64,000 nucleotides of DNA from Parazoarcus communis (GCF_003111645.1 NZ_CP022187.1:1054001-1118000); one strand, 5' to 3'. Shown: positions 1-9,868, counted from the first letter of the stretch. Translations and numbers: made by a program. The notes: generated by a model not told the origin, from the letters alone.

Positions 1-843
1 CGTTTCAATCGCGGCCAGGTTTTTTGCGGACACGGCGTCACCAGCGTTTTCGACGAAGCCGCATGGCTGATCCTGTCCTCGCTCGCGCTCCCGATCGACC
101 GCCTCGACCCCTTCCTCGACGCCTGCATTCCGTCCGATGAGCGCGTTGCACTGTTCGATAACATCGAGCGCCGCGTCGTCGAACGCGTACCCACGGCCTA
201 TCTGGTCAAGGAAGCCTGGCTCGGGGATTTCCGCTTCTACGTCGATGAACGTGTGATCGTGCCGCGCTCCTTCTTTGCCGAACTGCTCGACGAAGGGTTC
301 TCGCCCTGGATCGAGGACCCCGACACGGTCACCAGCGCACTCGACCTGTGCACCGGTTCTGGCTGCCTTGCCATCCTGATGGCACACGTCTTCCCCAACG
401 CCGACATCGCTGCGGTCGACCTTTCCGAAGACGCGCTGGCCGTCGCCCGCCGCAACGTAGACGACTACGGCCTTGGCGATCAGGTCGAACTGATCCACAG
501 CGACGTGTTCAGCAATGTCGGCGACCGTCGTTTCGACCTGATCCTGAGCAACCCGCCCTACGTCACGGCCGATGCAATGGCAGCCCTGCCCGCCGAATAC
601 CGCCACGAGCCCGAAATGGCGCTGGCAGCCGGTAGCGACGGACTCGACATCGTGCGAACATTGATCGCGGAGGCGGCCAGTCATCTCCACCCCGAGGGGA
701 TACTCGCGGTGGAAGTCGGGCACAATCGTGAACTGGTGGAAAGTGCATTCCCGGAACTGCCGTTCAACTGGCTCAGCACACGCGGGGGCGAAGACATGGT
801 ATTCATTCTGCGACGAGAAGATCTGCCGGGCGCCCAGGACTGA
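1..843 (+). CDS. prmB: Ribosomal protein L3 glutamine N5-methyltransferase, 5' end outside window
   Basis: SAM-dependent enzyme that methylates a glutamine of ribosomal protein L3. The frame is open from the first base, so the start codon and roughly the first 20 residues lie outside the window; 280 residues are visible. The SAM-binding glycine motif DLCTGSGCLAI is near visible residue 114, and the catalytic NPPY motif that holds the target glutamine amide is at 184-187. PrmC, which modifies release factors, shares this fold. The N-terminal stretch with VPTAYLVKEAWLGDF and the full NPPYV context fit PrmB better, but a PrmC assignment is not fully excluded. Confidence 0.9.
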   Translation, partial: RFNRGQVFCGHGVTSVFDEAAWLILSSLALPIDRLDPFLDACIPSDERVALFDNIERRVVERVPTAYLVKEAWLGDFRFYVDERVIVPRSFFAELLDEGFSPWIEDPDTVTSALDLCTGSGCLAILMAHVFPNADIAAVDLSEDALAVARRNVDDYGLGDQVELIHSDVFSNVGDRRFDLILSNPPYVTADAMAALPAEYRHEPEMALAAGSDGLDIVRTLIAEAASHLHPEGILAVEVGHNRELVESAFPELPFNWLSTRGGEDMVFILRREDLPGAQD

Positions 844-903
844 GCGCGCCGGAATTCCGTGCCGGCCTGCATGGCAGACCGGCACGTTCGGGGAGAGAAC
901 AAG

Positions 904-1362
904 ATGGCGATGGACCGCCCGATTCTGCTGATCGAGGACAACCCCGATGACGAGGCCCTGACGCTACGCGCGTTCACGAAGAACCGGATCACCAATCCCG
1001 TTGTCGTGGCCAGAGATGGCGTCGAGGCCATCGACTACCTCACCGGAACCGGCTCACATCAGGGGCGGGACATGACCGTCATGCCGGTGCTGATTCTGCT
1101 CGACCTCAAACTGCCCCGCATCGACGGCCTGGAAGTGCTGCGGCGCATTCGTGCCGAAGAGCACACCGCGATGCTCCCGGTGGTGGTGCTCACGACATCG
1201 CGCGAAATCCAGGACATCCAGCAGGCCTACCGGCTCGGCGCCAACAGCTATATTCGTAAGCCGGTGGACTACGAGCGCTTCATTCACGCCGTCAGCCAGA
1301 TTGCCCTGTACTGGCTGACGCTCAATGAAACACCCGAAAGCGCGGCAAACAGCCCGTACTGA
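904..1362 (+). CDS. Single-domain response regulator (Rcp1/CheY-like)
   Basis: A 152-residue stand-alone receiver domain without an output domain. The acidic pocket is LLIEDNPDDE, the predicted phosphorylated aspartate is D67 in ILLDLKLP, and the conserved lysine is K119 in IRKP. This architecture resembles Rcp1-type regulators that pair with phytochrome-like or hybrid histidine kinases, and such proteins usually act by protein-protein contact. No kinase gene is adjacent, so its partner is unknown. The ATG at 904 was chosen because GGGAGA at 891-896 is a good ribosome-binding site; an upstream in-frame ATG at 859 lacks one. It lies 60 bases after prmB and ends before a bidirectional terminator. 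Confidence 0.85.
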   Translation: MAMDRPILLIEDNPDDEALTLRAFTKNRITNPVVVARDGVEAIDYLTGTGSHQGRDMTVMPVLILLDLKLPRIDGLEVLRRIRAEEHTAMLPVVVLTTSREIQDIQQAYRLGANSYIRKPVDYERFIHAVSQIALYWLTLNETPESAANSPY

Positions 1363-1430
1363 TCAACTGCACAGGCCCGCTCACGCGCAGGCAACACCCT
1401 GTGCAGCCGCTCGCCTGATGCGCAAAAAAA

Positions 1431-1458
1431 GACCCGCTCAGCTTGACGCCTGCGGGTC
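1431..1458. terminator. Bidirectional intrinsic terminator between response regulator and isc operon
   Basis: Stem GACCCGC (1431-1437) pairs with GCGGGTC (1452-1458). It is preceded by seven A and followed by a pyrimidine-rich TTCTTCCTT, so it can stop transcripts from both strands. It sits where the plus-strand regulator gene converges with the minus-strand isc operon. Confidence 0.75.
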
Positions 1459-1506
1459 TTCTTCCTTGCGACTCCGGGCTGTCGCCCAATGTCGCCGACT
1501 GAGCGC

Positions 1507-1701
1507 TTAGCTCAGCTCATCGATCCAGGCCTGCTGAATGCCTTCGAGAATGCGTTCGCCACAGTGCTTGGCGTCGTCATCAAACTCGGGCAAGGCGAGC
1601 ACCCAGTTCATCAGGTCGACAAAATTCACCTTGGTCGGGTCGACATCCGGATGTGCATCGGCAAGCTGGATGCCGATCTCCTGAACTTCAGTCCATTTCA
1701 T
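1507..1701 (-). CDS. iscX: Fe-S assembly protein IscX
   Basis: A 64-residue acidic protein of the IscX/YfhJ family, which binds IscS and iron and tunes cluster assembly. Characteristic parts are the N-terminal [10 protein letters not shown], the DPTKVNFVDL motif, and the C-terminal EAIQQAW-like helix (EGIQQAW here). The length matches the family. Its ATG overlaps the TGA of fdx by one base (TGATG), so it is the last, translationally coupled gene of the isc operon. A terminator follows at 1431-1458. Confidence 0.93.
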   Translation of the reverse strand: MKWTEVQEIGIQLADAHPDVDPTKVNFVDLMNWVLALPEFDDDAKHCGERILEGIQQAWIDELS

Positions 1702-2042
1702 CAGTGCTTGCCCTCCCTGGCCATGTTGATGGTGTAACGGGGAATCTCGACCACCAGCGGAACGGCACGGACGACAGCCTGACAGGAGAGTCGGGACTGC
1801 GGCTCCAGGCCCCAGGCCTTGTCCAGCAGATCTTCCTCCTCTTCTTCCGCTTCTCCGAGCGAGGAAAAACCCTCACGCACGATCACGTGGCAGGTCGTGC
1901 AGGCACAGGACTTCTCGCATGCGTGCTCGATCTCGATGCCATTTTCAAGCAGGCCGTCACAGATGGTGGTGCCTTCGGCAACCTCCAGAACCGTCCCCTC
2001 CGGGCACAGTTCGACATGCGGCAGCACAATAATCTGGGTCAT
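1701..2042 (-). CDS. fdx: [2Fe-2S] ferredoxin, Isc type
   Basis: A 113-residue adrenodoxin-type ferredoxin that supplies electrons for cluster assembly on IscU. The cluster ligands are C42, C48, C51 and C87, in the pattern CX5CX2C followed by a distant Cys in RLSCQ. A run of five glutamates lies between them, as in other Isc ferredoxins. The ATG overlaps the hscA stop by four bases (ATGA), and its own stop overlaps the iscX start, so it is embedded in the operon. Confidence 0.95.
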   Translation of the reverse strand: MTQIIVLPHVELCPEGTVLEVAEGTTICDGLLENGIEIEHACEKSCACTTCHVIVREGFSSLGEAEEEEEDLLDKAWGLEPQSRLSCQAVVRAVPLVVEIPRYTINMAREGKH

Positions 2043-3910
2043 ACAGGAATCTCATCTATCTTGTGACCGGCAAGCGCAGAACGGATGCTGCTGTCCATGC
2101 GCCGCGCGGCAAATTCGTCGGTAGCTTTGGCAAGCGCCTCGATCCCGGCCTTGATTGCGCGATGATCCTCGCCGTCGCGCAGACTGCGCAAACGGGCAAG
2201 CACTTCATCGATCTGCGCTCTTTCGCCGTCGTCGAGCAACTGTCCATCCTTGAGCAGCGCCTGCTCGGTCGCTTCAATGACACGGTCGGCCTCGACCTGC
2301 TGCTCGCGCAGCGCACGCGCAACGAGATCGTCCCCGGCGCGTTCGACACCGGCCTGCAACATCCCAGCGATCTCGTCGTCGGACAGGCCGTAGGACGGCT
2401 TCACCAGCACACTGGCCTCGACGCCCGAGGACATCTCACGTGCAGACACCGACAGCAATCCATCGGCATCCACCTGGAAAGCCACCCGGATGCGGGCTGC
2501 ACCCGCCACCATCGGCGGAATCCCGCGCAGCTCGAAGCGCGCCAGCGACCGGCAATCCGACACCAGTTCGCGCTCGCCCTGAACCACGTGGAAAGCCATG
2601 GCGGTCTGACCATCCTTGAAGGTCGTGAACTCCTGAGCGCGTGCTATCGGCAGCGTCGCATTCCGGGGCACGACCTTCTCCACCAGGCCGCCCATGGTTT
2701 CCAGGCCGAGCGACAGCGGGATAACGTCGAGCAGGAGCCAGTCCTCGTCATCTTCCTTGCGGTTGCCGACCAGCGCATTCGCCTGCATGGCGGCACCAAG
2801 TGCCACGACCTTGTCGGGGTCGAGGTTGGTCAGCGGCTCTTGCCCGAAATATTCGGCAACTGCGCGCTGGATGTGAGGCATGCGCGTCGCACCGCCCACC
2901 ATCACCACGCCCTTGATCTCTTCCGGGCTCAGGCCTGCATCGCGCAGCGCCTTGCGTACCGGACCGAGGGTTTTCTGCACCAGGTGACGGGTGAGTTGCG
3001 CGAACTGGTCACGACTGATGACCAGGTTGATCTCCTCGCCCGTGCTCAGCACAAGGTGGATTGGCGCCTCTTCACAGGCCGTCAGCAACTCCTTCGCCTC
3101 GCGCGCCTTGATCTGCAGACGACGCGAGTCAGTGGATGACAGCGGCGGCAACTTCGATTCTTCGAGAATCCAGCAGAACAGCCGATGATCGAAGTCGTCA
3201 CCGCCGAGCGATGCGTCGCCGTTGGTCGACAGCACCTCGAACACGCCACGTGACAGCTTGAGAATGGACAGATCGAAAGTGCCGCCGCCAAGGTCGTACA
3301 CCGCATACGTGCCTTCGGCCGCGTTATCGAGCCCATAGGCCACTGCAGCAGCGGTCGGTTCGTTAAGCAGTCGCAGTACATCCAGCCCGGCCAGGCGGGC
3401 CGCGTCCTTCGTGGCCTGACGCTGGGCATCGTCAAAATAGGCCGGAACCGTGATCACCGCGCCGCTCAACGCACCGCCAAGGCTCGCCTCCGCACGCAGA
3501 CGCAGGGTGCGCAGGATCTCTGCAGAAATTTCGACCGGGCTCTTCACCCCCTGCACGGTGCGCAAACGCACCATGCCGGGGCTGTCCTCGAAGTCGTAAG
3601 GCATGGTTTCGACGTGAGCTACATCCTTGAGCCCGCGCCCCATGAAACGCTTGACCGACACGATCGTGTTGCGCGGGTCGCTTGCCTGCGCCTGAATCGC
3701 CGACTGACCGACATCGATGCTGCCATCGGCGCGATATCGCACGATGGAAGGCAGCATCGAACGGCCCGTTTCATCGGCAAGGCACACCGCGATGCTGTTG
3801 CGCACCGTGGCGACCAGCGAGTTTGTGGTGCCGAGGTCGATACCCACCGCGAGCCGGTGCTTGTGCGGCTCGGTGGACATTCCGGGTTCTGCGATCTGCA
3901 ACAGTGCCAT
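2039..3910 (-). CDS. hscA: Hsp70-type chaperone HscA
   Basis: A 623-residue specialised Hsp70 that uses ATP to release the Fe-S cluster from IscU. The N-terminal nucleotide-binding domain opens with GIDLGTTNS (residues 23-31) and includes [13 protein letters not shown]; the substrate-binding domain follows in the C-terminal third. The short extension [10 protein letters not shown] before the ATPase domain is typical of HscA and separates it from DnaK. Its co-chaperone HscB lies just upstream, and its client IscU (with an LPPVK recognition motif) is in the same operon. The ribosome-binding site is weak, so translation may depend partly on coupling to hscB, 15 bases upstream. Confidence 0.96.
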   Translation of the reverse strand: MALLQIAEPGMSTEPHKHRLAVGIDLGTTNSLVATVRNSIAVCLADETGRSMLPSIVRYRADGSIDVGQSAIQAQASDPRNTIVSVKRFMGRGLKDVAHVETMPYDFEDSPGMVRLRTVQGVKSPVEISAEILRTLRLRAEASLGGALSGAVITVPAYFDDAQRQATKDAARLAGLDVLRLLNEPTAAAVAYGLDNAAEGTYAVYDLGGGTFDLSILKLSRGVFEVLSTNGDASLGGDDFDHRLFCWILEESKLPPLSSTDSRRLQIKAREAKELLTACEEAPIHLVLSTGEEINLVISRDQFAQLTRHLVQKTLGPVRKALRDAGLSPEEIKGVVMVGGATRMPHIQRAVAEYFGQEPLTNLDPDKVVALGAAMQANALVGNRKEDDEDWLLLDVIPLSLGLETMGGLVEKVVPRNATLPIARAQEFTTFKDGQTAMAFHVVQGERELVSDCRSLARFELRGIPPMVAGAARIRVAFQVDADGLLSVSAREMSSGVEASVLVKPSYGLSDDEIAGMLQAGVERAGDDLVARALREQQVEADRVIEATEQALLKDGQLLDDGERAQIDEVLARLRSLRDGEDHRAIKAGIEALAKATDEFAARRMDSSIRSALAGHKIDEIPV

Positions 3911-3925
3911 CAGGGAATTCCAGAT

Positions 3926-4459
3926 TCAGGTTTCGAGTGCCTCGAGGGCGTCGTCAATCTCGTTTTGAAGTTTCTCGATGAACATCAGGCGACGCACCGT
4001 ATCGGCCGCGGCCGCATAATCCTGTGCTTCGTCGAGTTCGCGGGCAAGGCTGCCCATCACTTCTCGCGAGTGCCCACGCAAGCGCTGGTGCAGTTGCTCG
4101 AGCTCATCGATCTCGCCCGCCTGGCGGGCCTCTTCGACCGCTTCACGCCACTCCATCTGTTCCATGAGGAACTCGGGGGACATCGCGGTGTTGGTCTCCA
4201 GGCCGGCGTCGATACCTGCCAGTTCAAGCAGGTACTGGGCACGCGGCAAGGGCTTCTTCAAGGTACGAAAACCTTCGTTTACTCGCGTCGCCCACTGCAT
4301 GGAGCGGCGCTTCTCGAGGTCGGAAAGGTGTGCGTGACGATCCGGATGAACCTGGGACTGGAGCTCATGCCAGGCATGATCCAGCTTCGGCTCATCCAGT
4401 TCGAAACGGCGCGGCAGGCCGAATAGGGAGAAGAAATCCTGCGTCAGGTCGATGCTCAT
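3926..4459 (-). CDS. hscB: J-domain co-chaperone HscB
   Basis: A 177-residue protein that delivers IscU to HscA and stimulates its ATPase. The N-terminal J domain has the HPD motif at residues 38-40, and the C-terminal helical domain is the IscU-binding part. Length and domain order match the HscB family. It lies 26 bases after iscA and 15 bases before hscA in the same direction. Confidence 0.95.
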   Translation of the reverse strand: MSIDLTQDFFSLFGLPRRFELDEPKLDHAWHELQSQVHPDRHAHLSDLEKRRSMQWATRVNEGFRTLKKPLPRAQYLLELAGIDAGLETNTAMSPEFLMEQMEWREAVEEARQAGEIDELEQLHQRLRGHSREVMGSLARELDEAQDYAAAADTVRRLMFIEKLQNEIDDALEALET

Positions 4460-4485
4460 GCCGTCATGTGCTTCCGTTCAAACCG

Positions 4486-4809
4486 TCAGACGTTGAAGCT
4501 TTCGCCGCAACCACACGCGTCCTTGACGTTTGGGTTGTTGAACTTGAAGCCTTCGTTCAGCCCTTCACGTACGAAGTCGAGTTCGGTGCCTTCAAGATAC
4601 ACAAGGCTCTTCGGGTCCACGATGACCTTGACGCCATGGCTGTCGAACACGAGGTCTTCAGTCAGCGCCTCGTCAACGAACTCAAGCTTGTATGCCATGC
4701 CGGAACAGCCCGAGGTCTTCACCCCAAGTCTGATACCCAAGCCTTTGCCGCGCTTGGCGATGAAATTGGCAACGTGCTTGGCTGCGCTTTCGGAAAGAGT
4801 GACGCCCAT
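4486..4809 (-). CDS. iscA: A-type Fe-S carrier IscA
   Basis: A 107-residue A-type carrier that takes Fe-S clusters or iron from the IscU machinery to apoproteins. The three ligand cysteines are C35 (SGCSG), C99 and C101 (ACGCGESF). Two consecutive ATG codons are possible starts (4812 and 4809). The second lies six bases after a GGAGG ribosome-binding site and gives the family's usual 107 residues, so it was preferred. The gene lies between iscU and hscB in the operon. Confidence 0.94.
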   Translation of the reverse strand: MGVTLSESAAKHVANFIAKRGKGLGIRLGVKTSGCSGMAYKLEFVDEALTEDLVFDSHGVKVIVDPKSLVYLEGTELDFVREGLNEGFKFNNPNVKDACGCGESFNV

Positions 4810-4823
4810 CATGAACCTCCTGC

Positions 4824-5207
4824 TCAGGCTTCGTGCTTCTTCTTGTAGTCGGCAACGGCCGCCTTGATGGCGTCCTCGGCCAGGATCGAACAGTGGATCT
4901 TGACCGGCGGCAACGCCAGTTCCTCTGCGATCTGCGTGTTCTTGATCTCGAGGGCCTGATCGATCGTCTTGCCCTTCACCCACTCGGTGACGAGCGAGCT
5001 CGACGCGATAGCCGAGCCACAGCCGTAGGTCTTGAACTTGGCATCTTCGATCACGCCGTCCTTGCCAACCTTGATCTGCAACTTCATCACGTCGCCACAG
5101 GCGGGCGCGCCGACCATGCCGGTCGCAACGCTGTCGTCGTCCTTGGCAAACGATCCGACGTTACGCGGGTTTTCGTAGTGGTCCAGAACTTTTTCGCTGT
5201 ATGCCAT
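4824..5207 (-). CDS. iscU: Fe-S cluster scaffold IscU
   Basis: A 127-residue scaffold on which [2Fe-2S] clusters are built with sulfur from IscS. Cluster ligands are C37, C63 and C106 with D39 nearby, and the HscA recognition motif LPPVK is at 99-103. The ATG at 5207 follows an AGGAGA ribosome-binding site and gives the standard N-terminus [16 protein letters not shown]; the frame stays open upstream but that part is not conserved. It lies 23 bases after iscS. Confidence 0.97.
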   Translation of the reverse strand: MAYSEKVLDHYENPRNVGSFAKDDDSVATGMVGAPACGDVMKLQIKVGKDGVIEDAKFKTYGCGSAIASSSLVTEWVKGKTIDQALEIKNTQIAEELALPPVKIHCSILAEDAIKAAVADYKKKHEA

Positions 5208-5230
5208 TTTCGTTCTCCTGATTCTGTATT

Positions 5231-6442
5231 TTAGTGCGCAGCCCACTGCACGGAATCGAGATCGACGCCGTCCTTGAACATTTCCCAAAGCGGGGAAAGC
5301 TCGCGCAGCTTGCCGATCTTCTTGTGCAGCAGGTCGATGGTGAAGTCGATTTCTTCTTCGGTGGTGAAACGGCCGATGGTGAAACGAATCGAGCTGTGAG
5401 CCAGTTCGTCGTTGCGCCCCAGCGCGCGCAGTACGTAGGACGGCTCAAGGCTGGCCGACGTACACGCCGACCCGGACGAGACCGCAATATCCTTGATCGC
5501 CATGATCAGGGACTCGCCTTCGACGTATGCGAAGGAAATGTTCAGGTTATGCGGAACGCGATGCTCGAGATCGCCATTCACATAGGTTGCCTCGATGTCC
5601 GTCAGCCCTTTGAGCAGGCGGTCGCGGAGTTCGCGAATGCGCGTATTTTCGGTGCTCATCTCCTCACGTGCAATACGGAAGGCCTCGCCCATGCCGACGA
5701 TCTGATGCGTGGCCAAGGTGCCCGAGCGCAAACCACGCTCATGACCGCCGCCGTGCATCTGCGCCTCGAGACGGACACGCGGTTTGCGTCGGACGTACAG
5801 CGCGCCAATGCCTTTCGGGCCATAGGTCTTGTGCGCCGAGAAGCTCATCAGATCGACCTTGAGCGTGTTCAAGTCAATCTCGACCTTACCCGTCGCCTGC
5901 GCTGCATCAACATGAAAGATGATGCCCTTCTCACGGCAGATCTCGCCGATCTCGGCGATCGGCTGGATCACGCCGACTTCGTTGTTCACGAACATCACCG
6001 AAACCAGGATGGTGTCCGGACGCAGCGCAGCCTTGAACACCTCGAGATCGACCAGACCGTTTTCCTGCACGTCGAGATAGGTGGCCTCGAAACCTTCACG
6101 CTCAAGTTCGCGGAAGGTGTCCAGCACCGCCTTGTGTTCGGTCTTCAGGGTAATGATGTGCTTGCCCTTGCCCTTGTAGAAGTGCGCTGCACCCTTGATC
6201 GCAAGGTTGTTGGATTCGGTTGCACCCGAGGTCCAGACGATCTCTTTCGAATCGGCACCCACCAGTGCGGCGACCTGTTCGCGTGCGTCCTCGACCGCCT
6301 TCTCTGCCGACCACCCGTATGCATGCGAGCGGCTGGCGGGGTTACCGAACTGCTCGGTAAGCCAGGGAATCATGGCTGCGGCCACTCGGGGATCGACCGG
6401 CGTGGTCGCAGAGTAGTCGAGATAGATCGGGAACTTCAGCAT
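5231..6442 (-). CDS. iscS: Cysteine desulfurase IscS
   Basis: A 403-residue PLP enzyme that converts cysteine to alanine and donates the persulfide sulfur to IscU and other acceptors. The PLP lysine is K205 in [10 protein letters not shown], the histidine stacking on PLP is H103 in TEHK, and the active cysteine is C327 in SSGSACTSA. The length and the long mobile cysteine loop are typical of group I (IscS/NifS) enzymes. It lies between a second desulfurase gene and iscU. Confidence 0.97.
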   Translation of the reverse strand: MLKFPIYLDYSATTPVDPRVAAAMIPWLTEQFGNPASRSHAYGWSAEKAVEDAREQVAALVGADSKEIVWTSGATESNNLAIKGAAHFYKGKGKHIITLKTEHKAVLDTFRELEREGFEATYLDVQENGLVDLEVFKAALRPDTILVSVMFVNNEVGVIQPIAEIGEICREKGIIFHVDAAQATGKVEIDLNTLKVDLMSFSAHKTYGPKGIGALYVRRKPRVRLEAQMHGGGHERGLRSGTLATHQIVGMGEAFRIAREEMSTENTRIRELRDRLLKGLTDIEATYVNGDLEHRVPHNLNISFAYVEGESLIMAIKDIAVSSGSACTSASLEPSYVLRALGRNDELAHSSIRFTIGRFTTEEEIDFTIDLLHKKIGKLRELSPLWEMFKDGVDLDSVQWAAH

Positions 6443-6472
6443 TGCGTTTCTCCGCGGATTCGTTATGTCTTG

Positions 6473-7621
6473 TCAGGCTGCCATTGCAGCCAGGTTTCTC
6501 AATTCGTGCACGATACGTGCCAGCGCAGTGTCAAAATCGGCAAGCTGCTGAGCGGTGGTATCACGACCAAGGCTGACCCGGACCGCCGACCGGGCCAACT
6601 CAGGCGCCACGCCCATTGCCAGCAGCGCGTGCGATGGCTCCGGGTTGGCGCTGGAGCAGGCGGAACCGCTCGCACAGGCAAAACCTGCACGATCCAGTTT
6701 GCCCACCAGGGTTTCACCATCAAGCCCTTCAAAGCCGAAAAAGCTGGTGTTCGGCAAGCGCTCGCCCGCCTTCGAAAACAGTACTGCGCCGGTGGCGGCA
6801 AGCGACTGCTCAAGGCGCTCACGCAGGACAAGCAGGCGATCATGCTCTTCGCGCTGACGCTTTGCCGCAAGCTCGCAGGCAAGGCCGAAACCGACGATTG
6901 CAGCCACGTTCTCGGTACCCGAGCGCAGCCCGCGCTCCTGACCACCGCCGGCGATCAGGGGGGCGAGTTCAACCCGCTTGTCCACGATCAGGGCACCGGC
7001 ACCTACCGGACCACCGATCTTGTGCGCCGACAGCGTCATTGCATTGGCGCCCAGCGCACGGAAATCAACTTCGATCTTGCCAAGGGCCTGCACCGCATCC
7101 GTGTGCATGTAAGCACCACCGGCGCGGGCCTCGGCTGCATGGGCGCGCACGTCCTGCAGCACACCGGTCTCGTTGTTCGCCAGCATGACGGAGACCAGAG
7201 AAGGCCTGGCTTCAAGCGTCGAGCGCCAGTCATCTGCGCGCAGACGCCCTTCGGCATCCACACCCACTTCTCGCATCACCCAGCCGCTGCGACGCAGCTG
7301 CCGTGCAGGCTCCCGCACACAGGGGTGCTCGACCGCACTGACCGCCACCAGGCCAGGTTTCATCATGGCGGCTGCACCCTTGATGAAGAGATTGTTGGCT
7401 TCCGACCCACCGCTGGTAAATACCACCTCGGTCGGATGCGCGTTCACCGCCGCCGCCACCTGAGCGCGCGCAGTGTCGATTGCGGCGCGCGCCTGACGAC
7501 CGTACTCGTGACGGCTCGAAGCGTTGCCGAAGCGTTCGCCAAGCCAGGGCAGCATTGCCTCGCGCACCGCCGGATCGAGCGGTGCACTCGCATTCCAGTC
7601 GAGGTATACCGGGGCAAACAT
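6473..7621 (-). CDS. Second NifS/IscS-family cysteine desulfurase in the isc operon
   Basis: A 382-residue paralogue of IscS. It keeps all catalytic features: H99 in VEHP, PLP lysine K201 in SAHKIGGP, and the active cysteine C322 in ASGSACSSA. It is shorter than IscS at the C-terminus, and its surface loops diverge, so it probably serves another acceptor or a regulatory role; this is inference. The start at 7621 follows an AGGTGA ribosome-binding site 14 bases after iscR, and the product begins MFAPVYLDWNASAP, typical for NifS. An in-frame upstream extension overlaps iscR and is not conserved. I give no gene symbol because the paralogue lacks a settled name. Confidence 0.9.
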   Translation of the reverse strand: MFAPVYLDWNASAPLDPAVREAMLPWLGERFGNASSRHEYGRQARAAIDTARAQVAAAVNAHPTEVVFTSGGSEANNLFIKGAAAMMKPGLVAVSAVEHPCVREPARQLRRSGWVMREVGVDAEGRLRADDWRSTLEARPSLVSVMLANNETGVLQDVRAHAAEARAGGAYMHTDAVQALGKIEVDFRALGANAMTLSAHKIGGPVGAGALIVDKRVELAPLIAGGGQERGLRSGTENVAAIVGFGLACELAAKRQREEHDRLLVLRERLEQSLAATGAVLFSKAGERLPNTSFFGFEGLDGETLVGKLDRAGFACASGSACSSANPEPSHALLAMGVAPELARSAVRVSLGRDTTAQQLADFDTALARIVHELRNLAAMAA

Positions 7622-7634
7622 GCTAGTCACCTGT

Positions 7635-8117
7635 TCAGGCCGTCGCCACGTCTTGCAACGTGCTCGCTGCGCGACGACGCACTTCACGCAGCACGTTCAC
7701 ATCCGGATCGGGCTTCACTTCACGCGCAACCAGCGCGCCGAGCGTCACCGAATCCAGATAGGCGTACATGCGCTTGTTGAGATTGGTCCACAGGTCGTGC
7801 GTCAGGCATCGATGCTCGTCGTGGCAATTCTGCTTACCACCGCACATTGTCGCATCAAGCGGCTCGTCGACCGCAATGATGATGTCGGTTACCGTGATCG
7901 AGCGCATGTCGCGCGCGAGACGATATCCACCACCGGGACCACGCACACTCGTCACCAGCTTGTAGCGACGGAGCTTGCCGAACAACTGCTCCAGATAGGA
8001 CAGAGAGATCTTCTGGCGCTCGGCGATGCCGGCGAGGGTAACCGGACCGTCCGCCTGTCGCGCAGCCAGATCGATCATCGCCGTAACGGCAAAGCGACCT
8101 TTAGTCGTGAGTCTCAT
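7635..8117 (-). CDS. iscR: Fe-S cluster-sensing Rrf2-family repressor IscR
   Basis: A 160-residue transcription factor that represses the isc operon when loaded with a [2Fe-2S] cluster. The winged-helix N-terminus begins MRLTTKGRFAV. The cluster ligands C92, C98 and C104 plus H107 are all at the canonical positions. The start at 8117 is set by this conserved N-terminus. It is the first gene of the operon, and a type 1 IscR site overlaps its promoter, so autoregulation is predicted. Confidence 0.97.
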   Translation of the reverse strand: MRLTTKGRFAVTAMIDLAARQADGPVTLAGIAERQKISLSYLEQLFGKLRRYKLVTSVRGPGGGYRLARDMRSITVTDIIIAVDEPLDATMCGGKQNCHDEHRCLTHDLWTNLNKRMYAYLDSVTLGALVAREVKPDPDVNVLREVRRRAASTLQDVATA

Positions 8118-8175
8118 GATGATTCCTCGAAGCAGAATTGAGGGCAAACGGGCGAATACCCGAACATTTCACTCA

Positions 8176-8208
8176 ACTATACATATCCCGACAAAAACGG
8201 TCAACTAA
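8176..8208 (-). promoter_or_regulatory. iscR promoter with overlapping type 1 IscR site
   Basis: On the minus strand, -35 TTGACC (8204-8199) and -10 TATAGT (8181-8176) are separated by 17 bases. The 25 bases from 8208 to 8184 match the type 1 IscR consensus (ATASYYGACTR-WWW-YAGTCRRSTAT) at most informative positions, notably TTGAC, the T-rich centre and GTCGGG. Overlap with the -35 element predicts repression by holo-IscR. The start of iscR is about 60 bases downstream. Confidence 0.82.
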
Positions 8209-8224
8209 TCGGCTTTCAGCCCAT

Positions 8225-8980
8225 TCAATCGACCATCTTGGACAATCGGGACGCATCGAAATCATCAGAAGACTCGACCGAGGGGTCCAGTTTCAAGCCC
8301 GCTGCTTCCATCCGTTTGCAGATCACCTGGAAGCGGCGGTCGGTCTCTACCGCGTGATCGAGCAGACCATGCAAGGCCTTCGCCACCGGGTCGTCCATGT
8401 CACGGGTCACACCGTAGGCAGAGAAGCCCATCTGCTCCGCTTTCTGTGCGCGCTCGGCGTCGCGCTCGGCGTCGAGCACACGCGCCGGGTTTCCAACCGC
8501 TGTTGCCCCCGCGGGTACCGGTTTGACGACGACGGCGTTGGAGCCGATCTTGGCGCCGTCACCAACCGTGAATCCGCCCAGCACTTTCGCCCCTGCCCCC
8601 ACCACGACCCCTTTTCCGAGTGTCGGATGGCGCTTCGTGCCGCGATAGAGCGATGTTCCACCCAGCGTGACGGCCTGGTAAATGGTGCAGTCGTCACCGA
8701 TCTCGGCCGTTTCTCCGATCACGACGCCCATGCCATGATCGATGAACACCCGACGCCCGACGACAGCGCCCGGATGAATCTCGATCCCGGTCAGAAAACG
8801 GCTGACGTGACTGACGAAGCGGCCGAGCCAGAACAGGCGTCTTTGCCAGGCGGCATGCGCAAGGCGGTGAAAGATCAGCGCGTGCACACCCGGATAGCAG
8901 GTCAACACCTCCAATGTAGAGCGGGCGGCAGGGTCGCGTTCGCGAACGCTGGCCAGGTCTTCACGCAGGTGTTCAAACAT
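8225..8980 (-). CDS. cysE: Serine O-acetyltransferase CysE
   Basis: A 251-residue enzyme that transfers acetyl from acetyl-CoA to serine, the committed step to cysteine. An alpha-helical N-terminal part is followed by a left-handed beta-helix of hexapeptide repeats ([49 protein letters not shown]). The ATG at 8980 gives the conserved MFEHLREDL start and has a GGAGA site; the longer open frame upstream overlaps trmJ. Its position directly upstream of the iscR promoter links cysteine supply to the desulfurases, though it is probably transcribed with trmJ. Confidence 0.93.
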   Translation of the reverse strand: MFEHLREDLASVRERDPAARSTLEVLTCYPGVHALIFHRLAHAAWQRRLFWLGRFVSHVSRFLTGIEIHPGAVVGRRVFIDHGMGVVIGETAEIGDDCTIYQAVTLGGTSLYRGTKRHPTLGKGVVVGAGAKVLGGFTVGDGAKIGSNAVVVKPVPAGATAVGNPARVLDAERDAERAQKAEQMGFSAYGVTRDMDDPVAKALHGLLDHAVETDRRFQVICKRMEAAGLKLDPSVESSDDFDASRLSKMVD

Positions 8981-9056
8981 TTGACGCAGTCTCCGGGAAA
9001 GATGAAACAGGATTCGAATGCCCAAGCGTCTTGGGCAACAATAGTCGACTATTTTA

Positions 9057-9788
9057 CTAGGCTTTGCGCTGAAAGCTAGAGAGCATTCCACGAAGAATGC
9101 CGACCTCTTCCTTTTCAAGCCTGATCCGGCCAAAAAGCCGGCGGAATCGCGGCATCAGCCTGCGCGGGTTCTGCGGCTCATGAAAACCGCTTTCGGTCAC
9201 CGCCTGCTCGAGGTGCGCGAGAAACCCCTCGACCTCGGCGTGCGTCGCAGGCTGAGGCTGAGGATCTCCCGCGTAGACCTCGGGTGGTTCGAGTGCAGCC
9301 ATGCGCAGTTCGTAGGTGAGCAACTGCACGGCAGCGCCCAGGTTGAGCGAGGAAAAGTCAGGATTGGTCGGAATCGTCACCGGCATTGCACACAGGCCGA
9401 CCTCGTCGTTGGACAGGCCGCTGGTTTCATTGCCGAAGACCAGCGCAAGTTCGCCGCGATCCGCCCACTGCACCATTTCTGCCGCGGCTGCACGCGCCGT
9501 GACGCGCGGCAGACTCAATTCGCGACGACGGGCGGTGACCGCTGCAGCCAGCACCGTGCCTGCAAGCGCCTCTTCGAGCGTATCCACGACACGCGCCGAT
9601 TCGAGCAGGTCCGTGGCCCCGGAAGCCCGTGCATCGGCCACCGGATCAGGGAAACAGGCAGGCGACACCAGCCACAATTGCGACAGGCCCATGGTTTTCA
9701 TCGCGCGCGCGGCAGCCCCGATATTGCCAGGATGACTCGGCCGGGAAAGCACGACACGGATGCGATCAAGCGCAAAGCCGCCATTCAT
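9057..9788 (-). CDS. trmJ: tRNA (cytidine/uridine-32) 2'-O-methyltransferase TrmJ
   Basis: A 243-residue SPOUT-class methyltransferase modifying position 32 of the tRNA anticodon loop. Features are the N-terminal [20 protein letters not shown], the [13 protein letters not shown] motif, and a C-terminal knot segment with [17 protein letters not shown]. The start at 9788 ([10 protein letters not shown]) was chosen because the family begins just before RIRVVL; the frame upstream is open but unconserved. It lies 76 bases upstream of cysE and is divergent from suhB. Confidence 0.92.
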   Translation of the reverse strand: MNGGFALDRIRVVLSRPSHPGNIGAAARAMKTMGLSQLWLVSPACFPDPVADARASGATDLLESARVVDTLEEALAGTVLAAAVTARRRELSLPRVTARAAAAEMVQWADRGELALVFGNETSGLSNDEVGLCAMPVTIPTNPDFSSLNLGAAVQLLTYELRMAALEPPEVYAGDPQPQPATHAEVEGFLAHLEQAVTESGFHEPQNPRRLMPRFRRLFGRIRLEKEEVGILRGMLSSFQRKA

Positions 9789-9868
9789 ATTAAAATTCAC
9801 CGTTTTTCGTATCTGATCGTGACGGGGCGCACTGCCCTGGACCGCTCCACCCGCCGAGACCGAGCCGC

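Noticed and set aside
5234-7780. Plus-strand open frame of 848 codons across the isc genes
   Set aside because: It is the antisense shadow of iscS and its paralogue. It has no ribosome-binding site or conserved motif, and the minus-strand genes are certain.
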